Part shown: positions 45,506 to 55,963 of the stretch, piece after piece
How positions within the stretch are numbered: the first letter of the stretch is position 1
Layout of the letters: each line of letters begins with the position of its first letter
Assembly: GCF_000774145.1 (NCBI RefSeq)
Contig: NZ_KN322981.1
Span: 124,001-188,000 of the forward strand
Length of the DNA stretch: 64,000 nt
Direction: 5' to 3'
DNA from: Pseudomonas mediterranea CFBP 5447
GTDB lineage: Bacteria > Pseudomonadota > Gammaproteobacteria > Pseudomonadales > Pseudomonadaceae
Made by a program: the position numbers and the translations under genes
Notes under the pieces: model-generated
Databases searched by the model: none
Seen by the model: the letters and a program-made list of their open reading frames with translations, nothing else
Told to the model about the DNA's origin: nothing

Positions 45506-45566
45506 AGTGGCTCCTGACGCGGTGGTCCCGCCGATTTGAATACCTTTGCCTGGGGAGTCCACTGAC

Positions 45567-48500
45567 ATGGAGCGTTTGACCCGCATTCTGGCCGCGCTGA
45601 CCCGCTGGGGCTTGGGTCTGTGCGCGCTGCTGCTGGTGCTGCTGGCGTTGTATGTCAGCCTGGGGCGGGAACTGGCGCCGCTGGTGGCCGAATACCGTAC
45701 CGAGATCGAGCACCGGACCACCGAAACGCTGGGCATGCCGTTGCAGGTTGGCAGCCTTGAGGGCAAGTGGAGTGGCCTGGCGCCGATTCTGCTGGCTCGC
45801 GACGTGATGATCGGCGATGGTGCCAATGCCATGCATCTGGATGAGGTGCGTGCCGTGCCCGACCTGTGGGCCAGCCTGCTGGCCCGCCAGGTACGCATCG
45901 CCCACCTGGAGCTCGGTGGTCTGAAGATCAGCCTCAAGGAAGGCGCCGACGGCAAGTGGGCCCTGGAAGGCCTGCCGGTCAAGGACGATCAACCGTTCGA
46001 TCCGCAGCGATTGTTTGATCGCATGCAGATGGTCTCGAAGCTTTCGATCCTGGACAGCCAGGTGACCTTGCAGCCGCTGGATCAAGCACCACTGACCCTG
46101 ACCTATGTGGGCCTGAGTCTCAGAACCGGCGTCAGCCGCCAGCGCCTGGATGCGCGCCTGACCCTGCCCGACGGGCAACCGCTGGCAATCAACCTGCGTA
46201 CCCGGATCCGCGCCGCCGATTGGAAGAACGGCCAGGCCGATGCCTACCTGAGCCTGCCACAGAGCGACTGGTCGAAATGGTTGCCGAAGCGCTTGACCCG
46301 CGAATGGCATTTCTCCCAGGCCAAGGCCGGCGGCGAGTTCTGGCTGAGTTGGGGGAGTGGCATGTTGCAAAGTGCCGCCGTGCGCCTGAATGCACCGGAC
46401 ATCAGCGGCGCCTACGCCGAGCGCAAGCCGGTACAGATCCGAAACCTGGCACTCAACGGCTATTTCCAGCGCGGCAGCGACGGGTTCACCGCGACGTTCG
46501 ATTCCCTGGCGATGAGCCTGGGGGAAACCCGCTGGGAATCGCGCTTGCAACTGCAGCAGAGTGCGGCCACCGAGAAAGCTGAAGAACTCTGGCATCTACA
46601 GGCCGATCGTCTCGACCTGACTCCGATTACGCCGCTGCTCAATGCCTTGGCGCCTTTGCCCGAGGGCGTCGCGACGGCCATCGACCGTCTCAGGTTCACT
46701 GGCGCGCTGCGCAACGTGTGGGTGGACTACCGGCCGCAGAATGCCGGTGCTCGCAAGGTCAGCTTTGCCACCAACCTGGACACGGTGGGCTTCGATGCCT
46801 ATCACGGCGCGCCGGCGGCGCGTAACGTTTCGGGCAGTCTCAGCGGCGACCTCGGTGGCGGCGAGCTGCGCATGGACAGCAAGGATTTTTCCCTGCACCT
46901 GGACCCGATCTTCGCCAAGCCCTGGCAATACCTGCAGGCCAATGCGCGGCTGACCTGGAAGCTCGACCAGCAAGGTTTCACCCTGATCGCGCCCTACCTG
47001 AAGGTGCTGGGGGAGGAGGGCCGGATTGCCGGCGATTTCCTGATCCGCCTGCATTTCGATCACAGCCAGGAAGACTACATGGACCTCCGGGTCGGTTTGG
47101 TGGACGGCGACGGGCGCTACACCGGCAAGTACCTGCCGGCGGTGCTGAGCCCGGCCCTGGATGAGTGGCTGCGCACGGCCATCGTCAAGGGTGCCGTGGA
47201 TGAAGGGTTTTTCCAGTACCAGGGCTCGCTGAACCACGGCGCCGAGGACGCGGCCCGCAGCATCAGCCTGTTCTTCAAGGTGCATGACGCCGAACTGGCC
47301 TTCCAGCCCGGTTGGCCTTCGGTGAGCAAGGTCAGTGGCGATGTCTTCGTCGAAGACAGCGGTGTGCGTATCTTCGCCAGCCAGGGACAATTGCTGGACA
47401 CCCAGGTCAAGGACGTGGCGGTGAACATTCCCCATGTCCCGAATGGACAGCATTCCCATCTGCTGCTGGAGGGCGGGTTCGCCGGGGGCCTGGGGGACGG
47501 GCTGAAAATCCTGCAGACGGCGCCCATCGGCACGGCCGAGACGTTCGCCGGCTGGGAGGGCGAAGGCGGCCTGCAAGGCAATGTGAAGCTTGATATTCCC
47601 TTGGCCAAGGGGGATCAACCGAAGATCCTGGTGGACTTCAGCACCGACAACGCCCGGCTCAAGCTCAGCGATCCGGTGCTGGAGCTGACCCAGCTCAAGG
47701 GCGATTTCCGCTTCGACAGCAGCAAGGGGCTGAGCGGCAAGAACATCGCCGCCCGGGCGTTCGACCGACCTTTGACCGCGCAGATCTTCGCCGATGGCCG
47801 TGCCGGTGCGCTCAATACCCGGGTGGTTGCGTCCGGCCGGCTGGAGGTCAAGAAGCTCACCGACTGGCTGAACGTCACACAGCCGCTGCCGGTATCCGGA
47901 GTCGTTCCTTACCAATTGCAGGTAATACTCGACGGCGCCGACAGCCAGTTGTCGGTCAGTTCCAACCTCAAGGGCGTAGCGGTGGACCTGCCGGCCCCCT
48001 TCGGCATGACGGCCGATACCGGGCGCGACACGGTGTTCCGCATGACGCTGCAGGGGCCGGAGCGGCGTTACTGGGTCAATTATGGCGACCTCGCCAGCTT
48101 CACTTACGCAGCGCCGGGCGGGAAGCCGGCCGATGGTCGCGGCGAGCTGTTGCTCGGGGACGGCGACGCTGTTTTGCCTGGCGCAAAAGGGGTGCGGCTG
48201 CGTGGGACGCTGTCGGAACTGGATGTCGGGCCGTGGCAGGACCTGCTGAACAAATACGCCGGACAGGACCCGGGCGGCAGCGCCAGGCAATTGCTCAGCG
48301 GCGTCGACCTGAAGGTGGGCAAGCTCACGACCATGGGAACGACTCTGGACCAGGCAGCGGTGCAGCTCGACCGTAAGCCGGATGCCTGGGCCCTGGGCCT
48401 CGACAGCCAGCAGGCCAAGGGCAGCGCCAGCTTCCCGGATGCGAAAAGCGCTCCGATCGGGATCAAGCTCGATTACGTTCGCCTGCCGGCCGCGGACCCG

Positions 48501-49370
48501 ACGGTGCAAGCCGATGAAAACGCGCCGGACCCGCTGGCATCGGTAGACCCGACCCGGATCCCGGCCATGGATATCGCGATTGACCAACTGTTCCAGGGAC
48601 CGGATCTGATCGGCGCCTGGTCGTTGAAGGTGCGTCCGACCGCCAAGGGTATCGCGCTGAACAATCTGGACATGGGTCTCAAGGGCATGGCGTTGCAGGG
48701 CAGTGGCGGCTGGGAAGGCGTGCCCGGTTCCACCCGCAGTTGGTACAAGGGGCGTATCAGCGGCAAGAACCTGGCGGATGTGCTCAAGGGCTGGGGATTC
48801 GCCCCCAGCGTGACCAGCCAGGACTTCCATCTGGACGTCGATGGCAACTGGCCCGGCTCACCGGCCTGGGTCGCGACCAAGCGCTTTTCCGGCAGCCTCG
48901 ATGCGTCGTTGAGCAAGGGCCAGTTCGTCGAGGTCGAGGGCAGCGCCCAGGCGTTGCGGGTGTTCGGCCTGTTGAACTTCAACTCCATCGGCCGGCGGCT
49001 GCGCCTGGACTTCTCCGACCTGTTCGGCAAAGGCCTGAGCTACGACCGGGTCAAAGGGCTGCTGGTGGCGAGCAATGGTGTCTACGTGACCCGTGAACCC
49101 ATTACCCTGACGGGGCCTTCGAGCAACCTGGAACTCAACGGGACCTTGGACATGGTGGCCGACCGGGTCGATGCCAAGTTGCAGGTGACATTGCCGGTGA
49201 CGAACAACCTGCCGATTGCCGCACTGATTGTCGGCGCACCGGCGGTGGGTGGCGCGCTGTTTTTGATCGACAAGCTGATCGGCGACCGCGTGGCGCGTTT
49301 TGCCAGCGTAAGATACGACGTCAAGGGCCCGTGGAAAGAGCCGAAGATCACTTTCGACAAGCCGTTCTGA
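45567..49370 (+). CDS. yhdP: YhdP-type AsmA-like envelope protein
   Basis: A 1267-residue protein anchored by one N-terminal helix (about residues 12-30, LGLCALLLVLLALYVSLGRE). A long periplasmic body follows (DUF3971 and AsmA-type C-terminus: DGRYTGKYLPAVL, WSLKVRPTAKGIALNNLDMG, LDFSDLFGKGLSYDRVKGLL and PITLTGPSSNLELNGTLDMV). YhdP family members bridge the periplasm and move phospholipids to the outer membrane. It is in the maf-rng-yhdP-nitrilase-tldD run. ATG 45567 with GGGGAG upstream is chosen. Confidence 0.92.
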   Translation: MERLTRILAALTRWGLGLCALLLVLLALYVSLGRELAPLVAEYRTEIEHRTTETLGMPLQVGSLEGKWSGLAPILLARDVMIGDGANAMHLDEVRAVPDLWASLLARQVRIAHLELGGLKISLKEGADGKWALEGLPVKDDQPFDPQRLFDRMQMVSKLSILDSQVTLQPLDQAPLTLTYVGLSLRTGVSRQRLDARLTLPDGQPLAINLRTRIRAADWKNGQADAYLSLPQSDWSKWLPKRLTREWHFSQAKAGGEFWLSWGSGMLQSAAVRLNAPDISGAYAERKPVQIRNLALNGYFQRGSDGFTATFDSLAMSLGETRWESRLQLQQSAATEKAEELWHLQADRLDLTPITPLLNALAPLPEGVATAIDRLRFTGALRNVWVDYRPQNAGARKVSFATNLDTVGFDAYHGAPAARNVSGSLSGDLGGGELRMDSKDFSLHLDPIFAKPWQYLQANARLTWKLDQQGFTLIAPYLKVLGEEGRIAGDFLIRLHFDHSQEDYMDLRVGLVDGDGRYTGKYLPAVLSPALDEWLRTAIVKGAVDEGFFQYQGSLNHGAEDAARSISLFFKVHDAELAFQPGWPSVSKVSGDVFVEDSGVRIFASQGQLLDTQVKDVAVNIPHVPNGQHSHLLLEGGFAGGLGDGLKILQTAPIGTAETFAGWEGEGGLQGNVKLDIPLAKGDQPKILVDFSTDNARLKLSDPVLELTQLKGDFRFDSSKGLSGKNIAARAFDRPLTAQIFADGRAGALNTRVVASGRLEVKKLTDWLNVTQPLPVSGVVPYQLQVILDGADSQLSVSSNLKGVAVDLPAPFGMTADTGRDTVFRMTLQGPERRYWVNYGDLASFTYAAPGGKPADGRGELLLGDGDAVLPGAKGVRLRGTLSELDVGPWQDLLNKYAGQDPGGSARQLLSGVDLKVGKLTTMGTTLDQAAVQLDRKPDAWALGLDSQQAKGSASFPDAKSAPIGIKLDYVRLPAADPTVQADENAPDPLASVDPTRIPAMDIAIDQLFQGPDLIGAWSLKVRPTAKGIALNNLDMGLKGMALQGSGGWEGVPGSTRSWYKGRISGKNLADVLKGWGFAPSVTSQDFHLDVDGNWPGSPAWVATKRFSGSLDASLSKGQFVEVEGSAQALRVFGLLNFNSIGRRLRLDFSDLFGKGLSYDRVKGLLVASNGVYVTREPITLTGPSSNLELNGTLDMVADRVDAKLQVTLPVTNNLPIAALIVGAPAVGGALFLIDKLIGDRVARFASVRYDVKGPWKEPKITFDKPF

Positions 49371-49389
49371 TGGACAACGCCAATCCCCC

Positions 49390-49494
49390 TGTGGGAGCGA
49401 GCCTGTGGGAGCAAAGCTTGCTCGCGATGAACGATGACGCGGGTTTACGGTTGGACCGAGTCGTTCGTATCGCGAGCAAGCTTTGCTCCCACAA
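49390..49494. repeat. REPIN with partial internal duplication, GTGGGAGC family
   Basis: The left arm reads tgtgggagcgagcctgtggg and then restarts as agcaaagcttgctcgcgat. The right arm (atcgcgagcaagctttgctc then ccaca) matches only the second part. It lies between yhdP and the nitrilase gene. Confidence 0.8.
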
Positions 49495-49530
49495 CCCTCG
49501 TGGCGAGGATAAGGACAGGAGGAAAACACC

Positions 49531-50394
49531 ATGCCAGTCGCAGTGATTCAAATGGTCAGCCAGAGCGATGTGCTCGCCAACCTGGCGCGGGCCCGTGTAT
49601 TGCTGGAACAGGCCGCCGCCGGCGGTGCGCGGCTGGCGGTGTTGCCGGAAAACTTCGCGGCGATGGGGCGGCGGGACGTGGCCGACCTCGGGCGTGCCGA
49701 AGCCATCGGTCAGGGACCGATCCTGCCCTGGTTGAAACAGGTCGCCCGTGACCTCAGGTTATGGATTGTGGCCGGTACATTGCCTTTGCCGCCGGTGGAC
49801 CGGCCCGAGGCCAAGGCCCATGCCTGCTCGCTGCTGGTGGACGATCAGGGCCAGATCGTGGCGCGGTACGACAAGCTGCACCTGTTCGACGTGGATGTGG
49901 CCGACAATCGTGGGCGCTACCGTGAGTCTGATGACTATGCTTATGGCGGTAACGTGGTAGTTGCCGATACGCCGGTGGGCAGGGTCGGCCTGACGGTCTG
50001 CTATGACTTGCGTTTTCCGGAACTGTACAGCGAGCTGCGGGCTGCCGGTGCCGAGTTGATCACGGCGCCCTCGGCGTTCACCGCCGTCACCGGTGCGGCT
50101 CATTGGGAGGTGCTGATTCGCGCCCGGGCCATCGAAACCCAGTGCTATGTGCTGGCGGCCGCCCAAGGAGGCGTGCATCCGGGGCCTCGGGAGACCTTCG
50201 GCCATGCGGCCATTGTCGACCCCTGGGGGCGTGTGCTGGCGCAACAGGATCAAGGCGAAGCCGTGCTGCTGGCCGAGCGTGACAGCAGCGAACAGGCGTC
50301 CATCCGGGCGCGCATGCCGGTGGCCAGCCATCGGCGCTTTTTCTCGCAGGGCGCTCGACAGCGACCTGTCCAAGACGACGAATTCAAGGCGTAA
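49531..50394 (+). CDS. Carbon-nitrogen hydrolase (Nit1/Nit2 group of nitrilase superfamily)
   Basis: A 287-residue hydrolase with the complete Glu-Lys-Cys triad: Glu40 in [10 protein letters not shown], Lys115 in [10 protein letters not shown] and Cys157 in [13 protein letters not shown]. The NIT1/NIT2 group acts on deaminated glutathione or omega-amides, making it a likely metabolite-repair enzyme. ATG 49531 has AGGAGG upstream. It ends five bases before tldD; position matches PA4475. Confidence 0.9.
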   Translation: MPVAVIQMVSQSDVLANLARARVLLEQAAAGGARLAVLPENFAAMGRRDVADLGRAEAIGQGPILPWLKQVARDLRLWIVAGTLPLPPVDRPEAKAHACSLLVDDQGQIVARYDKLHLFDVDVADNRGRYRESDDYAYGGNVVVADTPVGRVGLTVCYDLRFPELYSELRAAGAELITAPSAFTAVTGAAHWEVLIRARAIETQCYVLAAAQGGVHPGPRETFGHAAIVDPWGRVLAQQDQGEAVLLAERDSSEQASIRARMPVASHRRFFSQGARQRPVQDDEFKA

Positions 50395-50399
50395 AACAT

Positions 50400-51842
50400 A
50401 TGAGCGGGTTGTTGTCCTCTGTCAGTGAACACCTTCTAGCCCCCGGCGGCGTGACCCTGGAAAGCCTGCAAGGCGTGCTGGGCGACCTGGCCGGCCCGGG
50501 TATCGACGCGGCCGACCTGTATTTCCAGGGCCAGATCTCCGAGTCCTGGTCCCTGGAAGACGGCATCGTCAAGGAAGGCAGTTTCAACCTTGACCAGGGC
50601 GTGGGCGTGCGTGCCCAGTCAGGCGAGAAAACCGGCTTTGCCTACAGCAATGCCATTACCCTCGAAGCCCTGGGGGCCGCGGCTCGTGCGGCGCGTTCGA
50701 TTTCCCGGGCCGGGCAGAGCGGTACGGTCCAGGCCTTCAGCAGCCAGGACGTTGCGCAGTTGTATGCGCCGGATAATCCGCTGGAAGTTATGAGCCGCGC
50801 CGAGAAGGTCGAACTGCTCAAGCGCATCGACGTCGCGACCCGTGCCCTCGACCCGCGCATCCAGCAGGTATCCGTGAGCATGGCCGGTGTCTGGGAGCGC
50901 ATCCTGGTGGCCTCTACCGACGGTGGCCTGGCGGCGGATGTGCGGCCGCTGGTGCGCTTCAATGTCAGTGTGATCGTCGAACAGAACGGTCGCCGCGAGC
51001 GCGGTGGTCACGGCGGAGGCGGGCGCACCGACTACCGTTATTTCCTCAGCGAAGACCGCGCCATGGGCTACGCCCGGGAGGCCTTGCGCCAGGCGCTGGT
51101 CAACCTGGAAGCCATTCCCGCACCGGCTGGCACATTGCCGGTGGTGCTGGGCTCCGGTTGGTCCGGCGTGCTGCTGCACGAAGCGGTGGGGCATGGCCTG
51201 GAGGGCGATTTCAACCGCAAGGGCAGTTCGGCCTACAGCGGGCGCATGGGCGAAATGGTCGCTTCGAAGCTCTGCACCATTGTCGACGACGGCACCCTGG
51301 CCGGGCGTCGCGGCTCGCTGAGCGTCGACGACGAGGGCACGCCGACCGAGTGCACCACGCTGATCGAGAACGGCGTCCTCAAGGGCTACATGCAGGACAA
51401 GCTCAACGCCCGGTTGATGGGCGTGGCCCGCACCGGCAACGGCCGCCGTGAGTCGTATGCGCACCTGCCGATGCCGCGCATGACCAACACCTACATGCTG
51501 GGCGGTCAAAGCGATCCGGCGGAAATCATCGCTTCGGTGAAGAAAGGCATCTACTGCGCCAACCTCGGCGGCGGCCAGGTGGACATCACCAGCGGCAAGT
51601 TCGTGTTCTCCACCAGCGAGGCCTACCTGATCGAGGACGGCAAGATCACCGCGCCGGTCAAGGGCGCGACGCTGATCGGTAACGGACCGGAGGCGATGAG
51701 CAAGGTGTCGATGGTCGGCAACGACCTGGCGCTGGACAGCGGCGTAGGGACGTGCGGCAAGGACGGGCAGTCGGTGCCCGTGGGTGTTGGTCAGCCGACC
51801 CTGAAGATCGATGCGATTACCGTGGGTGGCACGGGCGCATGA
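50400..51842 (+). CDS. tldD: Metalloprotease TldD
   Basis: A 480-residue subunit of the TldD/TldE (PmbA) protease, which trims modified peptides such as microcins and cleaves unfolded peptides. The zinc motif is [13 protein letters not shown] with the second ligand region in ATRTGN-type sequence ([20 protein letters not shown]). The C-terminal [19 protein letters not shown] is canonical. Its partner pmbA lies 676 bases downstream. ATG 50400 starts [12 protein letters not shown]. Confidence 0.97.
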   Translation: MSGLLSSVSEHLLAPGGVTLESLQGVLGDLAGPGIDAADLYFQGQISESWSLEDGIVKEGSFNLDQGVGVRAQSGEKTGFAYSNAITLEALGAAARAARSISRAGQSGTVQAFSSQDVAQLYAPDNPLEVMSRAEKVELLKRIDVATRALDPRIQQVSVSMAGVWERILVASTDGGLAADVRPLVRFNVSVIVEQNGRRERGGHGGGGRTDYRYFLSEDRAMGYAREALRQALVNLEAIPAPAGTLPVVLGSGWSGVLLHEAVGHGLEGDFNRKGSSAYSGRMGEMVASKLCTIVDDGTLAGRRGSLSVDDEGTPTECTTLIENGVLKGYMQDKLNARLMGVARTGNGRRESYAHLPMPRMTNTYMLGGQSDPAEIIASVKKGIYCANLGGGQVDITSGKFVFSTSEAYLIEDGKITAPVKGATLIGNGPEAMSKVSMVGNDLALDSGVGTCGKDGQSVPVGVGQPTLKIDAITVGGTGA

Positions 51843-51886
51843 CAGGAGCAGCGGGTGGAGTACGAGCCTCCACCCGCGGACGTCAC

Positions 51887-52411
51887 TCAGCGCAGGCCGC
51901 GTTGAGTCTCGTCCAGCTCACGGATGTACTTGAAGATTTTACGGCTCGAAGCCGGTGGCTTGTTCTGCGCCACTTCGTGCTGGGCCTGACGGATCAGGGA
52001 GCGCAACTGCTGGCGATCGGCCTCCGGGTAGTCGACGACGAATTTTTCCAGGGTGCCGTCGTCGCCTGCGATCAAGCGATCGCGCCAGCGTTCCAGGTTA
52101 TGGAAGCGTTCGTTGTACTGCCGGGTGGAGGCGTCGAGTTGATCGAGCAGGACCAGGATGGCGTCAGTGTCCTGATCACGCATCAGTTTGCCGATGAACT
52201 GCAGGTGCCGTTTACGCGCGATATTCGCGGTGTGCTTGGGCGCATCGGCCAGGGCCCGGCGCAAGGCGTCGGTCAGGGGCAGTTTGGCCAGCAAGTCCGG
52301 CTTGAGTGTTGTCAGGCGCTCGCCGAGGTCAACCAGAGCATGCAGCTCGCGTTTGACCTGGGATTTGCTTTTTTCACCCTCGTAGAGGGAGTCGTCGTAA
52401 GAATCAACCAT
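51887..52411 (-). CDS. darP: Ribosome-associated factor DarP (YjgA, DUF615)
   Basis: A 174-residue helical protein that assists 50S subunit maturation. Family features are [20 protein letters not shown] at the start, [24 protein letters not shown] and [14 protein letters not shown] at the end. MVDSYDDS (ATG 52409-52411) is preferred over an ATG at 52426. It is on the minus strand, divergent from pmbA and convergent with tldD. Confidence 0.93.
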   Translation of the reverse strand: MVDSYDDSLYEGEKSKSQVKRELHALVDLGERLTTLKPDLLAKLPLTDALRRALADAPKHTANIARKRHLQFIGKLMRDQDTDAILVLLDQLDASTRQYNERFHNLERWRDRLIAGDDGTLEKFVVDYPEADRQQLRSLIRQAQHEVAQNKPPASSRKIFKYIRELDETQRGLR

Positions 52412-52518
52412 GGGGGCAGTCCGCAAAGAAACGCCGCCATGATAACCAGTCGGGGGCCGCTTGTCCGGCCCGGTCGCTCGAAGGCCTTACCGAAAGCAGA
52501 ATTTGAGTGGAGAAAGCC

Positions 52519-53865
52519 ATGAGTGCAGTTCAGAGCGTCGGCCCGCAGGCATTGCCGGCACTGCAGGAGCAGGTCGAGCAGATCCTTGCCGAAGCCAAGC
52601 GACAGGGCGCCAGCGCCTGTGAGGTGGCGGTGTCCCTGGAGCAGGGCCTGTCGACGTCGGTACGCCAGCGTGAGGTGGAAACCGTCGAGTTCAATCGCGA
52701 CCAGGGTTTTGGCATCACCTTGTACGTCGGCCAGCGCAAGGGCTCGGCCAGCACATCGGCCAGCGGCCCGGACGCCATTCGCGAAACCGTCGCCGCGGCA
52801 CTGGCGATCGCCCAGCACACCTCCGAAGACGAAGCTTCGGGCCTGGCCGATGCCGCCCTGATGTGCAAGGAGGCGCGGGACTTCGATCTGTTCCACGCCT
52901 GGGATATCACGCCCGAGCAGGCCATCGAGCAGGCGTTGCGTTGTGAAGCGGCAGCGTTCGATACCGACCCGCGGATCAAGAACGCCGATGGCACGACGCT
53001 CAATACCCATCAGGGTTGCCGGGTGTACGGCAACAGCCACGGTTTCATCGGCGGCTATGCGTCGACCCGTCACAGCCTCAGCTGCGTGATGATCGCCGAA
53101 GCCAACGGCCAGATGCAGCGCGATTACTGGTACGACGTGAACCGCCAGGGTAATCTGCTGGCGGATCCGCTGGCGATCGGTCAGAAAGCCGCGCAACGGG
53201 CAGCCAGTCGCCTGGGCGCGCGACCGGTGCCGACCTGTGAAGTGCCGGTGCTGTTTGCCGCCGAGCTGGCCGGTGGATTGTTCGGCAGCTTCCTGTCGGC
53301 GGTGTCCGGCGGCAACCTGTATCGCAAGTCTTCGTTTCTCGAAGGCGCCCTGGGCCAGAAACTGTTCCCGGAATGGATGACCATCGATGAGCGCCCGCAC
53401 CTGATGCAGGCCATGGGCAGTTCGGCGTTCGACGGCGATGGCCTGGCCACGTATGCCAAGCCGTTCGTGGAGAGGGGGGAACTGGTGTCCTACATCCTCG
53501 GCACCTATTCGGGCCGCAAACTCGGTATGCCGAGCACCGCCAATGCCGGTGGCGTGCACAACCTGTTCGTGACCCATGGCGAAGAGGACCAGGCGGCCTT
53601 GCTGCGGCGGATGGGAAGAGGGTTGCTGGTGACCGAGCTGATGGGCCATGGCCTGAACATGGTGACCGGCGATTACTCCCGGGGTGCGGCCGGGTTCTGG
53701 GTCGAAAATGGCGAGATTCAATTCCCGGTCCAGGAAGTGACCATTGCCGGCAACATGCGCGACATGTTCAAGCAGATCGTGGCGGTGGGCAATGACCTGG
53801 AACTGCGCAGCAACATCCGCACCGGTTCGGTGTTGATCGAGCGGATGACCGTGGCGGGTAGCTGA
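52519..53865 (+). CDS. pmbA: Metalloprotease accessory subunit PmbA (TldE)
   Basis: A 448-residue non-zinc partner of TldD; the HExxH motif is absent, as expected. Family pieces are VSLEQGLSTSVRQREVETVEFN, GTTLNTHQGCRVYGNSHGF and ATYAKPFVERGELVSYILGTYSGRKLGMPS. The C-terminus NGEIQFPVQEVTIAGNM is normal. ATG 52519 with GGAGAAAG is used. A terminator follows the stop. Confidence 0.96.
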   Translation: MSAVQSVGPQALPALQEQVEQILAEAKRQGASACEVAVSLEQGLSTSVRQREVETVEFNRDQGFGITLYVGQRKGSASTSASGPDAIRETVAAALAIAQHTSEDEASGLADAALMCKEARDFDLFHAWDITPEQAIEQALRCEAAAFDTDPRIKNADGTTLNTHQGCRVYGNSHGFIGGYASTRHSLSCVMIAEANGQMQRDYWYDVNRQGNLLADPLAIGQKAAQRAASRLGARPVPTCEVPVLFAAELAGGLFGSFLSAVSGGNLYRKSSFLEGALGQKLFPEWMTIDERPHLMQAMGSSAFDGDGLATYAKPFVERGELVSYILGTYSGRKLGMPSTANAGGVHNLFVTHGEEDQAALLRRMGRGLLVTELMGHGLNMVTGDYSRGAAGFWVENGEIQFPVQEVTIAGNMRDMFKQIVAVGNDLELRSNIRTGSVLIERMTVAGS

Positions 53866-53885
53866 GCTGTAATTGCTATTAAGAC

Positions 53886-53919
53886 GGCGCGTCATCCTAG
53901 CGGGTGACGCGCCTTTTTT
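53886..53919 (+). terminator. pmbA Rho-independent terminator
   Basis: The stem ggcgcgtca/tgacgcgcc (53886-53894 with 53905-53913) is followed by six T, beginning 21 bases after the pmbA stop. Confidence 0.92.
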
Positions 53920-53959
53920 GTGTCCGCTTGGCCCTGTTTTTGGATTCAGGACATGGACC

Positions 53960-54096
53960 CTGTGGCGAGGGGATTCATCCCCGCTGGGGTGCGAAGCAGC
54001 CCTAAACCTACTCTCGCGGTGTCTCTGGTTGGTTGCATGGACCTTTTTGGGGGGGGCGCTTCGCACCCCAGCGGGGATGAATCCCCCTCGCCACGA
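53960..54096. repeat. REPIN, TGTGGCGAGGGGATTCATCCCC family
   Basis: Long inverted arms (ctgtggcgaggggattcatc ... gatgaatccccctcgccac) include a matching inner stem (gctggggtgcgaag/cttcgcaccccagc). It lies between the pmbA terminator and the Fur box. Confidence 0.85.
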
Positions 54097-54119
54097 TGAC
54101 GCTTTCTTATGCTTGTGTT

Positions 54120-54138
54120 GAATATAATTATCATTTAA
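54120..54138. promoter_or_regulatory. Fur box upstream of fagA
   Basis: GAATATAATTATCATTTAA matches 12 of 19 bases of the Fur consensus GATAATGATAATCATTATC, within an AT-rich stretch, 34 bases before the fagA ATG. In P. aeruginosa the homologous operon is repressed by iron through Fur. Confidence 0.75.
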
Positions 54139-54171
54139 TAATAAATCTCATTACCTGCCTGAGCCCCGGTC

Positions 54172-54567
54172 ATGAGTTCTGTCTTGCACGAGCAACCCTA
54201 CCTTGAAAGTTGGCGCTGGATGAGTCGCCGGATCCGTTGTGCCATGAGCCCGGACGAGCCGCGGCTGATCGAGCAGTACCTGGCCGAAGGGCGTTACCTG
54301 GCCCGCTGTACCGCCACTTCGCCGTGGATGATTTGCGAAACGGCCTTTCGCCTATTGCTCGACACTGCTTCGGATGTCGCGTTGCCCTGGCATTGGCGCA
54401 CGCTCTGCCTCGACCAGGCCTGGCGCCCACTGCGTGACCTCGAACGCCAATCACTCTGCCGCTGCCGCCTCGCCCGCTGGCAGCGTCATGCCTGGGCGCT
54501 GGCGACCTGCGTCCTGGAACCCTCGATTTCTCTCAATGAACCGGTACAAGGATTTCCCGATGAATGA
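54172..54567 (+). CDS. fagA: FagA-like protein (Fur-associated gene, function unknown)
   Basis: A 131-residue protein starting MSSVLHEQPYLESWRWMSRR. It is rich in Trp, Arg and Leu, without signal peptide or recognised domain. It leads the fumC-orfX-sodA operon exactly as fagA (PA4471) does. Its last eight bases overlap the fumC start, so coupling is likely. The role is unknown; expression under iron limitation is inferred from the Fur box. Confidence 0.85.
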   Translation: MSSVLHEQPYLESWRWMSRRIRCAMSPDEPRLIEQYLAEGRYLARCTATSPWMICETAFRLLLDTASDVALPWHWRTLCLDQAWRPLRDLERQSLCRCRLARWQRHAWALATCVLEPSISLNEPVQGFPDE

Positions 54568-55936
54568 CACCCGTATCGAACGCGACAGCATGGGCGAGCT
54601 TCACGTCCCGGTAGATGCCCTCTACGGCGCCCAGACCCAACGTGCCGTGGATAACTTTCCCGTCAGCGGCCAACGCATGCCGACGCAGTTCATTCGTGCG
54701 CTGATCCTGGCCAAGGCGGCGGCCGCCCGGGCCAACGTGGAGCTGGAACAGATCAGCGCGGCCCAGGGCAAAGCCATAGTCGATGCGGCCCAGGGGCTGC
54801 TCGAAGGGCAGTTCATGGATCATTTCCCGGTGGATATTTTCCAGACCGGCTCCGGCACCAGTTCCAACATGAACGCCAACGAAGTGATCGCCACCCTCGC
54901 CAGTCGCTTGCTGGGGGAGACGGTCAACCCGAACGACCACGTCAACTGTGGCCAGAGCAGCAATGACATCATCCCCACCTGTATTCATGTCAGTGCCGCC
55001 CTGGCCCTGCATGAACAACTGCTGCCGGCACTGACGCACCTGGTGCGGGTGATCGAGCGCAAGGCCGTGGAGGTTCATCCGTACATCAAGACCGGTCGTA
55101 CTCACTTGATGGATGCCATGCCGGTCCGCCTGAGCCAGGTGCTCGAAGGCTGGGCGCAGCAGTTGAAGGCCAACCTCGATCATTTGCAGGGCTTGCTGCC
55201 AAGCCTGCAATCCCTGGCCCAGGGTGGTACGGCGGTCGGCACCGGAGTCAACGCGCATCCACGCTTCGCCGAGCTGTTCAGCCAGCAACTGACCCGGCTG
55301 ACCCAGGTGCAATTCACCCCCGGCAAGAACCTGTTCGCGCTGATCGGTTCCCAGGACACCGCCGTGGCGGTTTCCGGGCAGCTCAAGACCACGGCGGTGT
55401 CGTTGATGAAAATCGCCAATGACCTGCGCTGGATGAATTCCGGACCGCTGGCAGGCCTGGGCGAAATCGAGCTCGAGGGCTTGCAGCCAGGCTCCTCGAT
55501 CATGCCGGGCAAGGTCAACCCGGTGATTCCCGAGGCCACCGCGATGGTCGCGACCCAGGTAATCGGCAATGACACGGTGATCACCGTGGCCGGTCAATCG
55601 GGCAATTTCGAATTGAACGTGATGCTGCCGATCATCGCCCAGAACCTGCTGAGCAGCATTGGCTTGATGTCCAGTGTCAGCCGGTTGTTGGCGGACAAGG
55701 CCATCGCCACGTTCAAGGTCAATGAGGCCGGGCTCAAGCAGGCGTTGTCACGCAACCCGATCCTGGTCACTGCACTGAACCCGATCATCGGTTACCAGAA
55801 AGCCGCTGAAATCGCCAAGAAGGCCTATCAGCAAGGGCGTCCGGTCATCGATGTCGCCTTGGAACACACCGACCTGTCGCGCAGCGAACTTGAGGTCCTG
55901 CTGGATCCCGAGAAGCTCACCGCCGGTGGGGTGTGA
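54560..55936 (+). CDS. fumC: Fumarate hydratase, class II (iron-independent)
   Basis: A 458-residue TCA enzyme interconverting fumarate and malate without an Fe-S cluster, replacing class I fumarases when iron is scarce. The signature GSSIMPGKVNP is present, as are TGSGTSSNMNANEV (substrate binding) and GRTHLMDAMPVRLSQ (catalytic His). ATG 54560 lies inside the end of fagA. Length is normal. Position in the Fur-controlled operon explains the isozyme's role. Confidence 0.97.
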   Translation: MNDTRIERDSMGELHVPVDALYGAQTQRAVDNFPVSGQRMPTQFIRALILAKAAAARANVELEQISAAQGKAIVDAAQGLLEGQFMDHFPVDIFQTGSGTSSNMNANEVIATLASRLLGETVNPNDHVNCGQSSNDIIPTCIHVSAALALHEQLLPALTHLVRVIERKAVEVHPYIKTGRTHLMDAMPVRLSQVLEGWAQQLKANLDHLQGLLPSLQSLAQGGTAVGTGVNAHPRFAELFSQQLTRLTQVQFTPGKNLFALIGSQDTAVAVSGQLKTTAVSLMKIANDLRWMNSGPLAGLGEIELEGLQPGSSIMPGKVNPVIPEATAMVATQVIGNDTVITVAGQSGNFELNVMLPIIAQNLLSSIGLMSSVSRLLADKAIATFKVNEAGLKQALSRNPILVTALNPIIGYQKAAEIAKKAYQQGRPVIDVALEHTDLSRSELEVLLDPEKLTAGGV

Positions 55937-55963
55937 CTCCGACACCTGCGTGGAGGATTCATC

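Noticed and set aside
43898..45982. 694-codon open frame antisense to maf, rng and yhdP
   Set aside because: Crosses three well-identified genes on the opposite strand; typical high-GC mirror frame.
46596..48830. 744-codon open frame antisense to yhdP
   Set aside because: Shadow of a GC-rich gene: no ribosome site, no family-like sequence, and yhdP on the other strand is clear.
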